A program made the position numbers and the translations under genes. Positions 38,901 to 51,302 of a stretch of 64,000 bases of DNA are shown here, piece after piece; the first letter of the stretch is position 1, and each line of letters begins with the position of its first letter. Below the pieces are notes generated by a model that was given only the letters and a program-made list of their open reading frames with translations, was not told the origin of the DNA and ran no database searches. This stretch comes from Cryptomeria japonica (lineage: Eukaryota; Streptophyta; Pinopsida; Cupressales; Cupressaceae): positions 910,351,009 to 910,415,008 of the forward strand of contig NC_081414.1 in assembly GCF_030272615.1 (NCBI RefSeq), in the 5' to 3' direction.

Positions 38901-40980
38901 TTTATATTCTAATTTTTAGTTGAAAGAGGGTTTTGGTCTTAGTATTTCTCATTCTCTTTTTCAATCCTAAATGCTTATCCTTTAAAATAACTTCAATATT
39001 ATGCTCTTGAGCTTAGCAGAGCTTAAAGTACAAAAGAGGTTCATAATAATCTTATTTTTCAACATTTCAACACCTAGTTTGAGGCTAGGTGTCTTATTAT
39101 TTGATCAAATCGCCATCTTATCTGCATCTTGATAGAAACTTAGGGCTAGGGATTAGTAAAATTTATTTTTATTAAATGGACTATTTTTTAACAAATCTAT
39201 AGAAGATATCTTACATTATCCCACCATCAACCATATAAGGGCACCACTGCAAAAGTCTACCATGACATTGCTAAGCTAGAGGCATTTTTATTCTTCCCCA
39301 ATCTACAATTCCATGTTTCTCAGCTTCACGAGCATAATTTTTTTCTGTGATCATACAACTCAAGGAGATTAATAAGGCCAATTATATTGGATTAGAAATA
39401 GGGATAAATTTTCCAAAAAAAAATCAATCCCTTCAATCTTGCTAAGTTCCTCAACAAATTAAGCATATCAAAGAAGGTTAGCAAGCCTTCTTTGTGATTC
39501 TTGATATTCTTCAATATTTGTATTACCATTATTAGTACATTTTTCAAGCTTTGAATATCTTCTTTTGAGAGTGATTAATTCCTTTAACAATGTATTAATG
39601 TGATTCCTTGTAGGCCTTCCATTACTCAATGAGCCCTATGTGACTAGAAACCCAATTTATTGGATCTTCATGAAGTAATTTTCTCCATGGCCAATGAAAA
39701 AACCCTAGTTGTAATGGTTTACCATATAAATTTTATAGATCTCTATGGGATGCTATTGGCTTTTATATCTTCTAGGTTTTTGTAGAAGCTTTTGCAATAG
39801 GTTCACTAAGTGCTATTACAAATAAATGTGATAATAAATCCATAGCTAAGGTATGTTATCTTAATAAAATATGTAATTTGTTGTTGATTAATTTATATTG
39901 AATAATTCTTACAAGATCATAGCTAAATCCCTTGTTCTTTGAACTCATAATTTTATTGCCAAATGTACTTGGATGACTTGGGAAGCCATCAATTTATTTC
40001 CTATCTAGAAATGGAATAAATTTAGGACTTAAATTTCCTTGAATTGGCAATAATTATGGTAGTCTCCTATGATTACTTGTTAGGGGAGACACTTTCCAAA
40101 ATTTCCTAAGTTTTTGCACTTAAGTTTTTTAAGCATGATATTTGCTTCATTTCAAACCTCTTCTTAAAAGCCAATAAATTTTTTCTCTCTTAGCCAAAAT
40201 TTAAAACCAAATATAGTTTGAGAAACCAAAATTTTGAATTCTTTAAAAGAATCAAGTAGTATGTACCTCCTAAAATGGTGTATAAGGTGGGGATTTGAAA
40301 CACTATACCCTAGTGAGAATATTAGAAGTAGTATCCAAACACTCTCTTAAAGAGATATAAACCCTTTTAGGGGTATTCTTAGATTTCTCTTCATTTTTTA
40401 CATGGTTCAAAGTTGAATATCAAGAAGAATCTTTAGTCTACTCCCAGCCAATGGCACCAAAAATTTTATGGACAAGTGGAAAATATCAAGCATATTTATA
40501 GTTGTTTTCCTAACCACAAATTGATTGGAATTTGGGTACATTATTTCTTCAATATTTTCTAGCTAAAGCCTTTTTCTAATATGATTCTTGTATGATATTG
40601 GCCTAAGATGCTTATGAGGTTTACCCAAATTTGGCATCCTTTCAAACTAGAAGTTCTCTTTAACATATGTAAAAATCAAAATACCACTTTATTTTCAAAT
40701 TATATAGTGGATACTCATTTCTCCTTGTATGCTAAAGTTATGATATGCTCTAATGTTATATTATAGATCTAGGTATGGACCAATAAAGTTTATGTGGAGG
40801 TTACCCACTTGAATATACTTACTAAGCAATAGGCTAATGCCCCTTATATCATTTCACATTTTGCCTTCTCTTAAGTCCTCTGTACATGGGTTCCATAATG
40901 TTTGTAGTTGTATTGTTCATTCAAGATGGTCTCTAATGGGTCCCTTGGATCCCCTTAGTGTTGATGTCATGGATAGTACC
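38901..40980. other. AT-rich intergenic DNA
   Basis: No recognisable gene, RNA or repeat. Short frames only. It ends where the 3' LTR of the older Tat element appears to begin. Confidence 0.5.
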
Positions 40981-41322
40981 TGTTTATGGTGAAAATGGAT
41001 AACAACAATAACAAAATTGAAAGGCTAAATGAATTCAACCACAAAACCCTAGCCTAACAATCAACAAAGATCCACCATAACATATGAAGATTACCTAAGA
41101 CAATGCAAATCAAATGAAATCACAAAGATTATACCATCACATATCCAATAGGGTTTTGATCTCCATTCTTCCTATCTCCATTGATCTTGCTTGATATATT
41201 TGCTCTCAGATTTTATGTGCACAAGAGCTCAACAAAGAACGGAATGTGGTTGCAAGTAGGATCGTAGTGTAGTCAAGTGATCAAAAATAGTTCATTAGGG
41301 TTTGATAATGAAGGAAGCATCT

Positions 41323-41331
41323 CCTTATATA
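41323..41331 (-). promoter_or_regulatory. Putative TATA box of the LTR promoter
   Basis: The minus strand reads TATATAAGG, about 420 bp into the LTR and downstream of the palindrome cluster. It suits a U3 promoter driving the element RNA toward lower coordinates. Sequence match only. Confidence 0.4.
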
Positions 41332-41492
41332 GAAGACACTATATGAAATGGAGGGATAAGATTGAGAGGTGTAAAAAGGAGGTCGACTATGATTAGAGGG
41401 TAGGTAGAAGAAATAATAAAATAATGAGAGGGGTAGGTAGTGTAGGAATTAAGAGATGAGTGACATGTGTCATGTGTAGAAAAGGATAATGA

Positions 41493-41724
41493 ATTAATTA
41501 AATAAATAAAGATTTATTTAATTAATAGAAGAAGTAGGATAATTAAATAAATAAGAATATTTATTTAATTTAGGAAAAGGATAATTTAAATAAATAAATG
41601 TATTTATTTAAATGAGAAATAAGGCTAGAAGAGGATAAATGAATTAATTAAATAAATAAAGATTTATTTAATTAATAGAAGAATTAGGCTTAGATAATTA
41701 AATAAATAAAATATTTATTTAATT
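41493..41724. repeat. Cluster of five perfect AT-rich palindromes in the LTR U3
   Basis: Units at 41493-41526, 41541-41570, 41584-41613, 41643-41676 and 41696-41724. Arms of 12-15 bp pair perfectly around 3-6-base centres, for example ATTAATTAAATAAAT with ATTTATTTAATTAAT. Unit 3 has different arms (ATTTAAATAAATA and TATTTATTTAAAT) yet remains perfectly paired. Spacers share AGAAG..TAGG-like text. Confidence 0.85.
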
Positions 41725-41750
41725 AGACATGACAATTTTGGGTGTCTACA

Positions 41751-41767
41751 TTTTGCCCCTCTTTGAG
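41751..41767 (-). promoter_or_regulatory. Polypurine tract of the older Tat element
   Basis: The minus strand reads CTCAAAGAGGGGCAAAA directly before the LTR start TGTAGAC. This is the plus-strand primer position of the element and fixes its orientation. Confidence 0.8.
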
Positions 41768-42269
41768 ACAATGCAGCTTGTCGCGTTGTTTCAAAGAAGA
41801 TAATATGAACTGATACAGAGTTGCCCCAAGATGGGAATGATATGCCCCCTCAAGAGATTGGATGAAAATGTTTGAAAAGATTGCAGACAATCTCTCGATA
41901 AGAAAGACGGGATAGAATGGATTGACTAGATAAAGTGACAGAGTCATGGGATAATGAAGACTGACTCGGGAAACGAGGGCTAGGGCAGTCTATAAGATAG
42001 ACCACGGGGGAAAATACATCCTCATTGTCATCTACACCTTCACGAGATCAAAGTGCAGAGCGAGAAAAGAGCAGGAGCAGTCAGCAGCGATGGCTTTCGT
42101 GCATAGATTCGACCGTGTTCGTCGATTTCAGAGGCCAGCAGAGGCAGGAGAGCCGGTAAGTACCACCAAACCTCCTTGTACTTTGACGCATTCAATTTTG
42201 TCATTAATGTATGTCGAATAGAGCAATAAATGCACTTAGAAGTAGAGTTAAAAATGTCAAAAACCATTG

Positions 42270-42505
42270 AAACGCGTCTGTGTCGGTGCTAGGCGCGTCT
42301 GTGTCCGCCAGGCGCGTCTGCGTCTGGAACCGCGTTTGCGTCGGAAGCGGGCACGTTTATGTCATTCAGGGGCGTCTGCGTCGCCAAGTCGCGTTTATGC
42401 ATGGTATAAGCATGTTTGTGTTATACAGGCACGTTTGTGTTGTACGGGTGCGTCTGTACAGTCTGTAGGTGCGTTTGTGTCAGTCAAGCGCGTTTGCGTT
42501 GAAAA
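42270..42505 (+). repeat. Degenerate minisatellite, GYGCGTYTGYGTY units, in PMD intron 1
   Basis: About a dozen units of ~20 bp with the core GCGCGTCTGTGTC or GCACGTTTGTGTT, spaced by 5-12 variable bases. C/T variation at the CpG positions is frequent, as expected from decay of methylated sites. It lies in the 5' half of intron 1 of the older PMD gene. It opens artificial frames rich in Arg-Val-Cys-Val. Confidence 0.8.
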
Positions 42506-42626
42506 ATGCAAGTTTTGGTCTTCTAGGTCAAATTGGCAGTTCTGTGATGAACATATGCTATCGATTGGATAAGCTGCTAAGAGGATACACTCAAGCAGGT
42601 CCTCTAGGAAGACTAGGATAGATCAA

Positions 42627-42905
42627 GGCACTTTGTGATGAACAGTGAGTACCAAGATAGAGTACTTTGTGATGAACAGGGAGTACCCAAAGTATGAGCA
42701 ACACTTTGTGATGAACAGGGAGTGCAAATGTGAGTAACACTTTGTGATGAACAGTGAGTGTCACCCACAGAGTACTTTGTGATGAACAGGGAGTACTACT
42801 AGGATAGATAGTAACACTTTGTGATGAACAGTGAGTGTCACTAGAATAAATAGCTATGTGCATTTAGATAACGAGTAGCATTTTGTGATAAACAGTGAAT
42901 GCCAC
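42627..42905 (+). repeat. Seven hairpin-forming repeats with a conserved loop in PMD intron 1
   Basis: Seven units with the constant core TTGTGATGAACAG(T/G)G (one has TTGTGATAAACAGTG), at spacings of roughly 28-60 bp. Flanking five-base arms are inverted repeats that differ between units but stay paired: GTACT/AGTAC, ACACT/AGTGT, GCATT/AATGC. Two units carry one mismatch. The array ends about 35 bp before the 3' splice site of intron 1 (42939). Confidence 0.85.
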
Positions 42906-44272
42906 TATGACTGACATGATTTGATTTGCTTGACTGTAGGAGTACTTACCGATGCTGGAGTCACGGGAGAGATTCCAGTCAACGCAGAGGTTGCGACCTG
43001 AGCTGTCAGTTGGAGACAGAGCTGCCATCGAGGAGATGGGTCTGAGACATGTATTGTATGTGCCTGAGTTTCGGGCAAACATGGGTTTGCTGACTGTGCT
43101 TGCTGAGAGATGGCACTCTGAGACGTGCACATTCCATTTACCGATGGGTGAGATGACAGTCACCCTTGAGGATGTATATAGGATTCTGCGGGTGCCAATC
43201 GATGGAGATTTGATCCCCTACGATCGAGATGGAGACCGGGAGGCATTGAGATGGGTATTTCAGGACCCTGGATTAGAGATGAGGGCAGGACACGTGGCAT
43301 GGGACACCATGACCGCTACAGGGTTAGCATTGCCGGCCGTGATCGGAGGAGCGATCAGTGGATTCCTATGTCCAGACAGGGCGACACGGGGATTGGCTGT
43401 GGGCTGGGGGGGAGCACTGGAGACACTGGTGACACAGCACACTAGATATGCCTAGGGACCATGTGTGCTGGCCCATTTATATTACGAGCTTCACCAGATT
43501 GTTTATCACGGGTCAGTGGGATTGGGCTGCGGGGTGACACTATTGCAGGTTTGGGCTTACGAGCATCTGCTAGTGATGAGGCCGATACACTTCAGAGGTA
43601 GGGGACATGGACGTAGTTTTGTGCATCTGTACGATATGATCACCTCGCAGCCACGGATTGACAGGTTGGAGCATTGGCGGCAGGTGCTAGATGATATCGA
43701 TGTGGTCATATGGAGACCATATCTAGGCTGCGAGGAGTGGGAGGATGATGCAGTGGAGCTGCCCTACACCTTCCAGAGCAGGTACCTGATTGGGTGGACG
43801 CCCTATGTGCTAGAGAGGCAACTTGTGGATAGGGTTTGCAGGCAGTATGGCAAGATTCAGAGGATGCCACGTGGCTCGGGCATGTATGCCCGCACAGTCA
43901 GAGATCAGGCGCAGTTTGGGCCGCTACTGTCATATGATCAGGTGCTTACATAGCTGGCAGAGATGGTGCCCCTACCCTGGGACATGTGGCCTGAGATTGA
44001 GGACGCCGGGATGGATGCTGAGTATTCAGCATATTGGGCAGAGCATCCATTCCCACGATTGACAGATCCAAGGGAGCTATTGGATGGAGATGGAGGTGGG
44101 GACGATGATGATGATGGTGGAGGTGGTGGGGGTAGAGGCCGACGGAGGTGGAGGGGAGTAGTTGGGGAGAGGTGAGTTGCACCTCAGAGGGAGGGTGGGG
44201 AGGAGAGACAGGCTCAGGTGGTGAGGGGTCGCGGTGGATTGTCCTTACAGGTACCAGTAGCACAGGGTCCTA

Positions 44273-44491
<219 letters not shown>

Positions 44492-44904
44492 TCAGGGAGA
44501 TCTGCCAGGGCTAGGCACATGAGATACAAGATTTGGAGAGGGAGAGAGATCAGCTCAGGACGAGACTCAGAGATACTGAGCGGGAGAGAGATCAGGCTAT
44601 CCAGCGCTATACAGAGGCTGAGATAGCGCTAAGGGCAGGGAGACAGGTAACGGAGGACACAGGGGCAGGATATGCATATGTCCTGCGGGCCGGAGAGGAG
44701 ATAGGGTACTAGAGGGACCTCTACTATGGTGCAGTGCCAGCAGATCAGCGGGCGAGGAGATTCCATAGACCGTCGCGTACAGCGACAGCTACGGGAGGGA
44801 GTCGGAGGAGGCAGGCATCTAGTGGTGGGGTCATGGGTCCTCCACCACCACGAGATAGAGGAGACAGGAGGGATGATCCTGGGGTGGGTCCTTCAGGGGC
44901 TTAG

Positions 44905-46553
44905 ATTCCATCGAGGCCAGGCGGCTCTGAGGGAGGGAGTTCATCATAGCCATAGAGGGCTCCCATTGTATCAGTGTTGTACCATTTTTTTGTATGATGA
45001 TGTAGACACCTTCGGGTGATTGTAGCCATATGTATTTTTGACATCATTGTATCATGACACTTATGATTATATATATGAGATGATTCATTTTTGCTATAGC
45101 TATATGCATGTGTACCTATGTGATGAGATGTTTAATGATGTATGTTTTGTGTGATGCTTATAATATGGATGCGAATATGTATATGATGCAATGCAATATA
45201 TTTTGTTCTTTTATGTTTTATATGCGTATGCATGATGCAAATGTGAATGTATGTAATGCAGATGAATATGATAATGCAAATGTAAATTGTGCTAACAGGT
45301 GTTGTGTGCAGGATGTGATGCAGTTGTGATATCTATATGTATGTATGAAATGCTTATATATGGTAATGCAGGTGCAACTACATGAAATGCAAATGTTTTT
45401 GGTGTGTCATTATACTCAGTCATGTGATAGTAGGCTACACAGACTCAAGAAGGACGATGGAAGTCAATCAAGAAAGGGGGATGAAAGATAGAAGATATGA
45501 AAGTGAAAGAGCTTCTTGTGCGTTATCATCGTTGAGCTTTATTATGGCAAGTAGGTTATGACAATCGAGGCATTTGTTCAACCTAGAAAGTCATTGTACC
45601 TGTTTGCATGGAGATAAGACAGTCACAAACAAGGAATGCTCCAGTTCACACTAGACTCACAGTGTCCTCATATCCTTGGACAAGTCATAGAATTACTAAG
45701 AGACAATCCACAGACAACAAATACAAATAAGTGACGATACCCCATCCTCGCCTTTCTAGTCAAAGACATCCTGGAGATAGAATCTCTAGTCAGAGACATC
45801 CTGGAAAAGCTAAAAGACATGTCACCAGAAAGATAAAATCAAAAGAAAACCAAGACTCGACACCAACATCCACTGTAGTCCTCAAGTTTAGTGTCTCTTG
45901 TCACTTGTATAAGTCTTATTTGATTGTGGTCACAATGTTTACTTTCACAAAAAGGATAGATAGCACTGAACCATATGTCGTCTGAGTTTGTTGAAAGATT
46001 TGATTTGTTGAAGCTCATTGTTGCTGCTGTGTCTCATCTGAAACTGATTAAATCCATGAAACTGATGCTTTATTGCCGAGAAGATGAAACTTTATTGCGG
46101 ACTGGCGATGCAAATGTTGCTTTATTGCGGATTGTGCGCGAATATACTGAAAGAAGCTGGAAGAAACTGTACTCCTTGAAACATGTGATGTTCTCAGTTC
46201 CACACCCATCACTAGACATAGGATTTTTCGTAGCCACAGATAGGATTTGATTTATTATGGATGAATTGGTCGTGAGTGTGTGCAAAGTGAAAGGATGAAA
46301 GTGAATCCTGAAGGAGGGAGGAGCAATGTCTCTACGCATGGCACTGGTGACCCAGTTTTCACCATGGTACTTGCCCAGGGCGCCACCAAAGTGGTTTTCA
46401 CCGTTGGACGAAATTATTTCTCTTTACTTTTTTCAATTTTTCAAATTTTTTTGTGTCACAAGGCGCCTGCTTGCCAGGTTTTCACCAAGTAACGATTTTT
46501 TTTTTGGTTTTATAATTTTTTTTTGTATTTTTGAATTAGGATATTCCGAAGAG
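44905..46553. other. Spacer between PMD gene and pol in the older Tat element
   Basis: No coding sequence recognised. Bases 45100-45420 are low-complexity, rich in ATG and GCAAATG. Bases 45745-45805 hold a partial duplication of TCTAGTCARAGACATCCTGG. Bases 46320-46495 contain two GGTTTTCACC(A/G) copies. By position it holds the convergent 3' ends of pol and of the antisense PMD transcript. Confidence 0.55.
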
Positions 46554-47430
46554 CTATGTGTAGAACCTGCGAAGGTGCATGGTGTTGATAGGATCCTCCA
46601 AAGGTTCACCTTCTGTAGTTGAGAGCTGATATGCCCCAGATCCATATGCTGCTGTAATGATGTAAGGACCAAGCCAATTTGGTTCGAACTTGCCCTTCTT
46701 CTCTCTGTCCTACTGATTCTTGGGGTTTTCTCTGAGAACCAAGTCACCTACCTCAAATGTGCGAGGCTTGACCTTGTGATTTTAGCTGCAACTCATTCGT
46801 TGTTGGTAAGCCTTGAGATGATTAAAAGCAGTTTGTCTTTGTTCATCCAGCAGTTCTAGTTCTTGTAAGCGAGAGACCCTGTGATCTTCATCAGTGATGA
46901 TGTTTTGCAAAGAGACTCGTAAAGAGGGTAACTCGACCTCAATAGGCAAGATGGCTTCAACGCCATAAACAAGTGAATAGGGTGTAGCTCTGTAGGTGTG
47001 CGGACACTTGTGCGGTAGGCCCAAAGTGCAGGATTGTGTTGGATATGCCAATTACCGCCAGCGTCGTCGACTGTCTTCTTGAGGATTTTAAGGATTTTTT
47101 TATTAGATGCCTCAGCTTAGCCATTACCTTGGGGGTAATGCGGTGTAGAGAAACAATGGGAAATATGGAAGAGGTCACAGAGTTCACGAACATCCTGATT
47201 TTTGAAGGGACTCCCGTTATCAGTAATAATGGAAACAGGAATACCATATCGACATATGATATAGTTAAGGATGAATGTAGCAATCTGTTTTCCAGTGACT
47301 TGTGTGAGAGGCACGACTTCAATCCATTTTGTGAAATACTCTGTGGCTGTGATGATGAATTTATGACCATTAGAGGAAGGAGGGTGAATCTTGCCTATGA
47401 GATCGAGTCCCCACTGACAAAAGGGTCAAG
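46554..47430 (-). pseudogene. Integrase of the older Tat element
   Basis: The minus strand shows the DDE integrase core: CQWGLDLIG (first Asp), FTKWIEVVP, ITDNGSPFKN (second Asp), YPQGNG then stop then AEASN (catalytic Glu region), followed by SVRTPTGATPYSLVYG and the C-terminal GDLVLRENP and NWLGPYI. It ends MHLRRFYT and a TAG at 46556-46554. Breaks: a tryptophan-to-TGA change near 47428, TAA at 47117, a frameshift near 47050-47110, TAA near 46780 and TAG near 46710. No chromodomain. The enzyme would insert element DNA into the genome; this copy is dead. Confidence 0.88.
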
Positions 47431-48480
47431 GAGATGCAAGTGGTTGTAGTTCTTGTGCTGGCGCATGTATGAGGTCTCCATGAATTTGACATTGCTTACA
47501 TTTCTTGACAAACTGATATGAGTCTTTTTCCATATTGGGCCAGTAGTATCCAGTCCTGATAAGTTTCTTGGCCAAGGTAGGACCACTAGCATGTGGACCA
47601 CATATCCCTTCATGCACTTCATGTAACGCAACCAGAGCTTCGTCGCTTTCTAAACATCTAAAAAGAGTGCCATCTAGACCTCGCCGGTATAGGATATCAG
47701 CTAAAATGACATATCGAGAGGATTGGCGAATGAAGGTGCGACGTTGGTTATTTGATAGATCAGGAGGTAGGGTATTGTCGCGAAGGTATGTGAAGATGGA
47801 ACCATATAACTGGGATTCAGGACCAACAACGCATATCATTTCAGTAGGAGTGATCTCATATGAAGGAACCAACAGGTTGTCCACCAAGAACTCATAGCAG
47901 GTCTCATTTTGAGGTAGATCAATCAGTGAAGCAATTGTAGCCATGGCATCTACAGCACGATTCTGCTCTCTTGGTATCTGCTCAAAATCTATCTTTGTGA
48001 AGTGTTGTTTCAAATCATCCACCATTTGCTTGTAAGGCAGTAATTTTTCATCTTTTGTTTGGTAATCATTAGTTGCTTGATGGATGACAAGTTGGGAATC
48101 CCCAAAAACATGAAGTTCTTGGATCTTCCACTGAACTGCAATTCGTAATCTAGTTGTTAATGCCTCATATTCCGCTATATTGTTAGTGCAATAAAATGAT
48201 AAGCAGTATGATTTTGGTATAGAATCTCCTTGAGGAGTTATAAAGAGAATACCAGCTCCTGCCCCATGCTGTGTGTATGAGTCGTCAAAGTATAGTTGCC
48301 ATGACTTTGCATGTGATATTGGTAAAATGGATTCGTCTGGAAATTTTGAATTTAGAGGAACATCATCAATCATGGGGGCATCTGCTAATTGATCAACGAT
48401 GGCTTGTCCTTTTATTGCTTTTCTGTCCACATACTCGATGTCAAATTCACTAAGGATCATTACCCATTTTGGCCAGCCAT
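47426..48480 (-). pseudogene. Archaeal-type RNase H and H2C2 zinc finger of the older Tat element
   Basis: After KGQAIVDQLADAP comes the second RNase H: WQLYFDDSYTQHGAGAGILF, NIAEYEAL, FGDSQLV, and REQNRAVDAMA. The H2C2 finger (HEVHEGICGPHASG then CKQCQIH) leads to the integrase. A second RNase H in this place distinguishes the Tat group from other Ty3/gypsy lineages. In the first motif the usual FDGS is FDDS. The segment is entered by a one-base insertion in an AAAA run at about 48472. Confidence 0.88.
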
Positions 48481-49610
48481 CCAGTAAGTGTTGCTTTATT
48501 GAGGAGGTATTTTAATGGATCTATCCTTGCAACTAACTTAGTCTTATGAGTAAGCATGTAATGTTGTAATTTTTGTGAAGCAAAGACCACAGCGAGACAT
48601 GCATGCTCGATTGGTGTGTAGTTTAGCTCATATCCCACCAATGTGCGACTGATATAGTATACGACTTTTTCCTTGCCCCCAACAATTTGTTGCACTAAGA
48701 GTGCCCCCAGTGCTGTTGGAGTAGTTGATATGTATAGTAGCAAAGGCTGATCTGGAACTGGTGGCATCAAAACTGGCAGATTCAAAAGATAATCTTTGAG
48801 CGTCTGAAAAGCTTGTTGACAGTTATCGTCCCATTTGAATTTGATATTTTTATGCAACAGGTGTTGAAAAGAATTGCACTTATCTGCAAGTTGTGCTATG
48901 AATCTTCGTATAGACTGGAGTCTCCCTTGTAAGGATCGAAGTTGACTGATATTTCTGGGTGGCAACATGTCCAAGATAGCCTTGACTTTTGTTGGATCGG
49001 CTTTGATTCCTCTTTTGGACACAATGAATCCTAGGAGCTTCCCAGAGGTTACTCCAAAGACACATTTCTTGGGGTTTAATCTTACTTTGTATTTTTCCAA
49101 CCGATCAAAGACTACTGAAAGTATGTCGAAATGTGTATTTCTGTCTATTGATTTACCCAAGAGATCATCAACATAATCTTCCACAGTTATGTGCATGAGA
49201 TCATGAAAGATAGTGGTCATTGCTCTTTAATATGTAGCACCTGCATTTTTTAGCCCAAAGGGCATGACATTCCAACAGAAAGTTCCCCAAGGACAAGTGA
49301 ATGATGTTTTGTGTTGATCTTCGGGTGCGATCCTTATTTGATTATAACCAGAAAATCCATTCATTAATGATAACATTTCGTGACCTATTGTGAGATCAAC
49401 GATCAAGTCAATATTTGGTAATGGGAAGTCATCTTTTGGACAAGCTTTGTTGATGTCTCTGAAATCTGTACATATTCTGATACTGCGATCTGGTTTACTG
49501 ACAGGTACTAAATTGGAGATCCATTCAGGATAATCAATTGGGTGTATGAATCCGACATCCAATAACTTCTCCAGCTCTGCTTTGACTAGTAATGCCACTT
49601 GTGGATGCAT
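48450..49610 (-). pseudogene. Reverse transcriptase and RNase H of the older Tat element
   Basis: The minus strand shows ALLVKAELEKLLDVGFI, RICTDFRDINKACPKDDFPL, GYNQIRI, MPFGLKNAGATY, a TAA in place of a glutamine codon (about 49227), then the catalytic YVDD (EDYVDDLLGKS), NPKKCVFGV, LLGFIVS and the RNase H with PLLLYISTT and YTPIEHACLAVV. Essentially one frame, with stops as C-to-T changes. It copies element RNA to DNA; inactive here. Confidence 0.9.
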
Positions 49611-51302
49611 TTTTCTTAATTTCTATTTTACTGGCTTTGCCCCCGGTTTGACTATCAAATGATGCATTACCAAATCTGGATCTAGTCCAGGCATATCAGC
49701 GTATGACCATGCAAAGTTGATTTGTCGTTCCTTGAAGAAACTTATGAACTGTGACCTTTCGGACTCTGTCAATGATTTAGCCAGGAATATGTTGTGTGGA
49801 ACCTCTTCCGTACCAATGTTTGTTTTGATAGTCTCCTCTACTAGCATGGATGACTTTTCCTCATACGAGGCTGGGAGAATGTCGAGCCTTCCATCTTCGG
49901 GTGCCTCAGAGAGGTTTTCGCCCTCAGATACGTCCTTTCTTTTTACTTTTTTGGGATCAGATAGCGCCACAGTGTGGTTTTCGCCATAAGACCCTTGATT
50001 TGTTCTTATTTTCACATTTTTGCGACTGGAAGGTCCGACACCCTCACCAAAATATGCCATGTTGTTGAGTTCTATAGTGTATCCTGCTTTATGGTCCCCA
50101 AGGGGAAGATCATCTCATATGCCAAGATAGTCAATAACAGCTTCATCATTTTGGAATGTGTCAAATTGTGCTGGTCCTTCATAATCCCAGTCAATGAGTT
50201 GGTGGTGAACAAGGGGAAGGCCTTTAATGTTTTCGGAGTTTGCAGGGTCAAGAGTGAAGATGTGGTTATATTCGAGTATGTCGAGGTAATTATCGAGGTC
50301 ATCGATGTCACTCTCCTCATCAGTCTCAATCGCAAGCGAATCCAAATTGTCATCACTAGTAGCGCATTCTGGGATAGGTGTTCTCATCCTATGTGATTTC
50401 GGCCTAGAACCTTGAGATGAAGACTGTGCGGAATCCTCATGGGTTGTTTCTTGACCAATTCTGAACTTTTTATAAAATTCCTCTTCTTCTGTGGGTTCAT
50501 CTGGCTCTCTCAATGACTCGGTGAGCTCATAGTCACTGGAGGATTTGTCTGAACCCCATTCCCATTCGTTGGAGTCTGTGGAATAGCGATCCTCTTGTTG
50601 AATTTTGGCAATTTTGATTCGTGATGCCTCTTCTGTCCTTTTAGTGTGGATCTTGGAAGTCAGAAAACCAAGTCCCTTCGAGCGTTCCCTTTTTACAGTT
50701 AATTCAGGTTGTAAGGGCTCAATAACGCCTTCTTTTCGTAACCCAAGAGAGCTTTTTCCATCATACCCAAATTTTTGTAGAATCTTGAAGCCTTTGCCAT
50801 ATTTCTCATAGGGTATATTGATCTGATCTTGTGTGTCATCTTCAATGTCTTTGTAGAGAATTTTTTATAAACCTTCCTCTTCCAGTTCGCCCCATCTTTG
50901 AAAGGTAGTAGGATCCCATTTGAATACTATGATGGATATTTGCTTGTTAGGATGTGGCCTTCCATATTCTTTTGGAGAGCTCATGACTTGTCGTAAATAC
51001 ATGGTCTGATTTAAAGTGTATTCTCCCATGCCTTTGTCTTGAAATCTGCCTTTAAGTTCACCCTATTTTGATGTCGAAGGTTTCAATGACTCAGGGTCAA
51101 TGTATGCCGAAGAAGGAACAACTTCACGATTACTGGGAATGATGATCTCAGTATGTCATCTCAAGTTATTGCAATATATGAATGGATTAGGATCGCTGTT
51201 AACTGTTACCTCGACTCCGTTGTGAGGAAACTTAATGCATTGGTGATATGTTGATGGGACTGCCCTCATTTCATGAATCCAAGGACATCCTAGCAATATA
51301 TT
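49611..51302 (-). pseudogene. Protease end, G-patch and linker of the older Tat element
   Basis: The minus strand enters at 51302 in the protease tail ([20 protein letters not shown]), continues through a G-patch-like segment at about 50820-50660 (YGKGFKILQKFGYDGKSSLG), then an acidic linker (TDEESDIDDLDNYLDILEYN) and ends FAWSYADMPGLDPDLVMHHL before RT. A TAG at 49625-49623 replaces the glutamine following KPVK. The upstream protease and everything 5' are displaced by the younger element. Confidence 0.82.
51298..51302. repeat. Presumed target-site duplication (ATATT) of the younger Tat element
   Basis: The five bases before the LTR start TGTAGC. The partner copy should directly follow the 3' LTR, just beyond the window. 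Predicted, not seen. Confidence 0.45.

Larger units (their letters stand above)
40981..41750 (-). repeat. 3' LTR of the older Tat element
   Basis: The minus-strand LTR begins TGTAGACACCCAAAATTGTC right after the polypurine tract; this edge (41750) is well supported. The U3 holds five AT-rich palindromes, then a TATA box near 41331. The other edge is set at 40981, where the minus strand would end ATAAACA, but this is a guess because no second LTR copy is visible for comparison. Confidence 0.6.

Noticed and set aside
42591-42863. Minus-strand frame with repeated VHHKVLL segments
   Set aside because: It is the translation of the hairpin array inside the PMD intron; the repeat structure and paired arms explain it better than a protein.
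42627-42905. Regularly spaced repeats resembling a CRISPR array
   Set aside because: The DNA is plant nuclear, spacers are repeat-derived and uneven, the units are hairpins in an intron, and there are no cas genes.
46957-47370. 137-codon frames on both strands over the integrase
   Set aside because: Shadows of the true integrase frame, which carries the DDE motifs.
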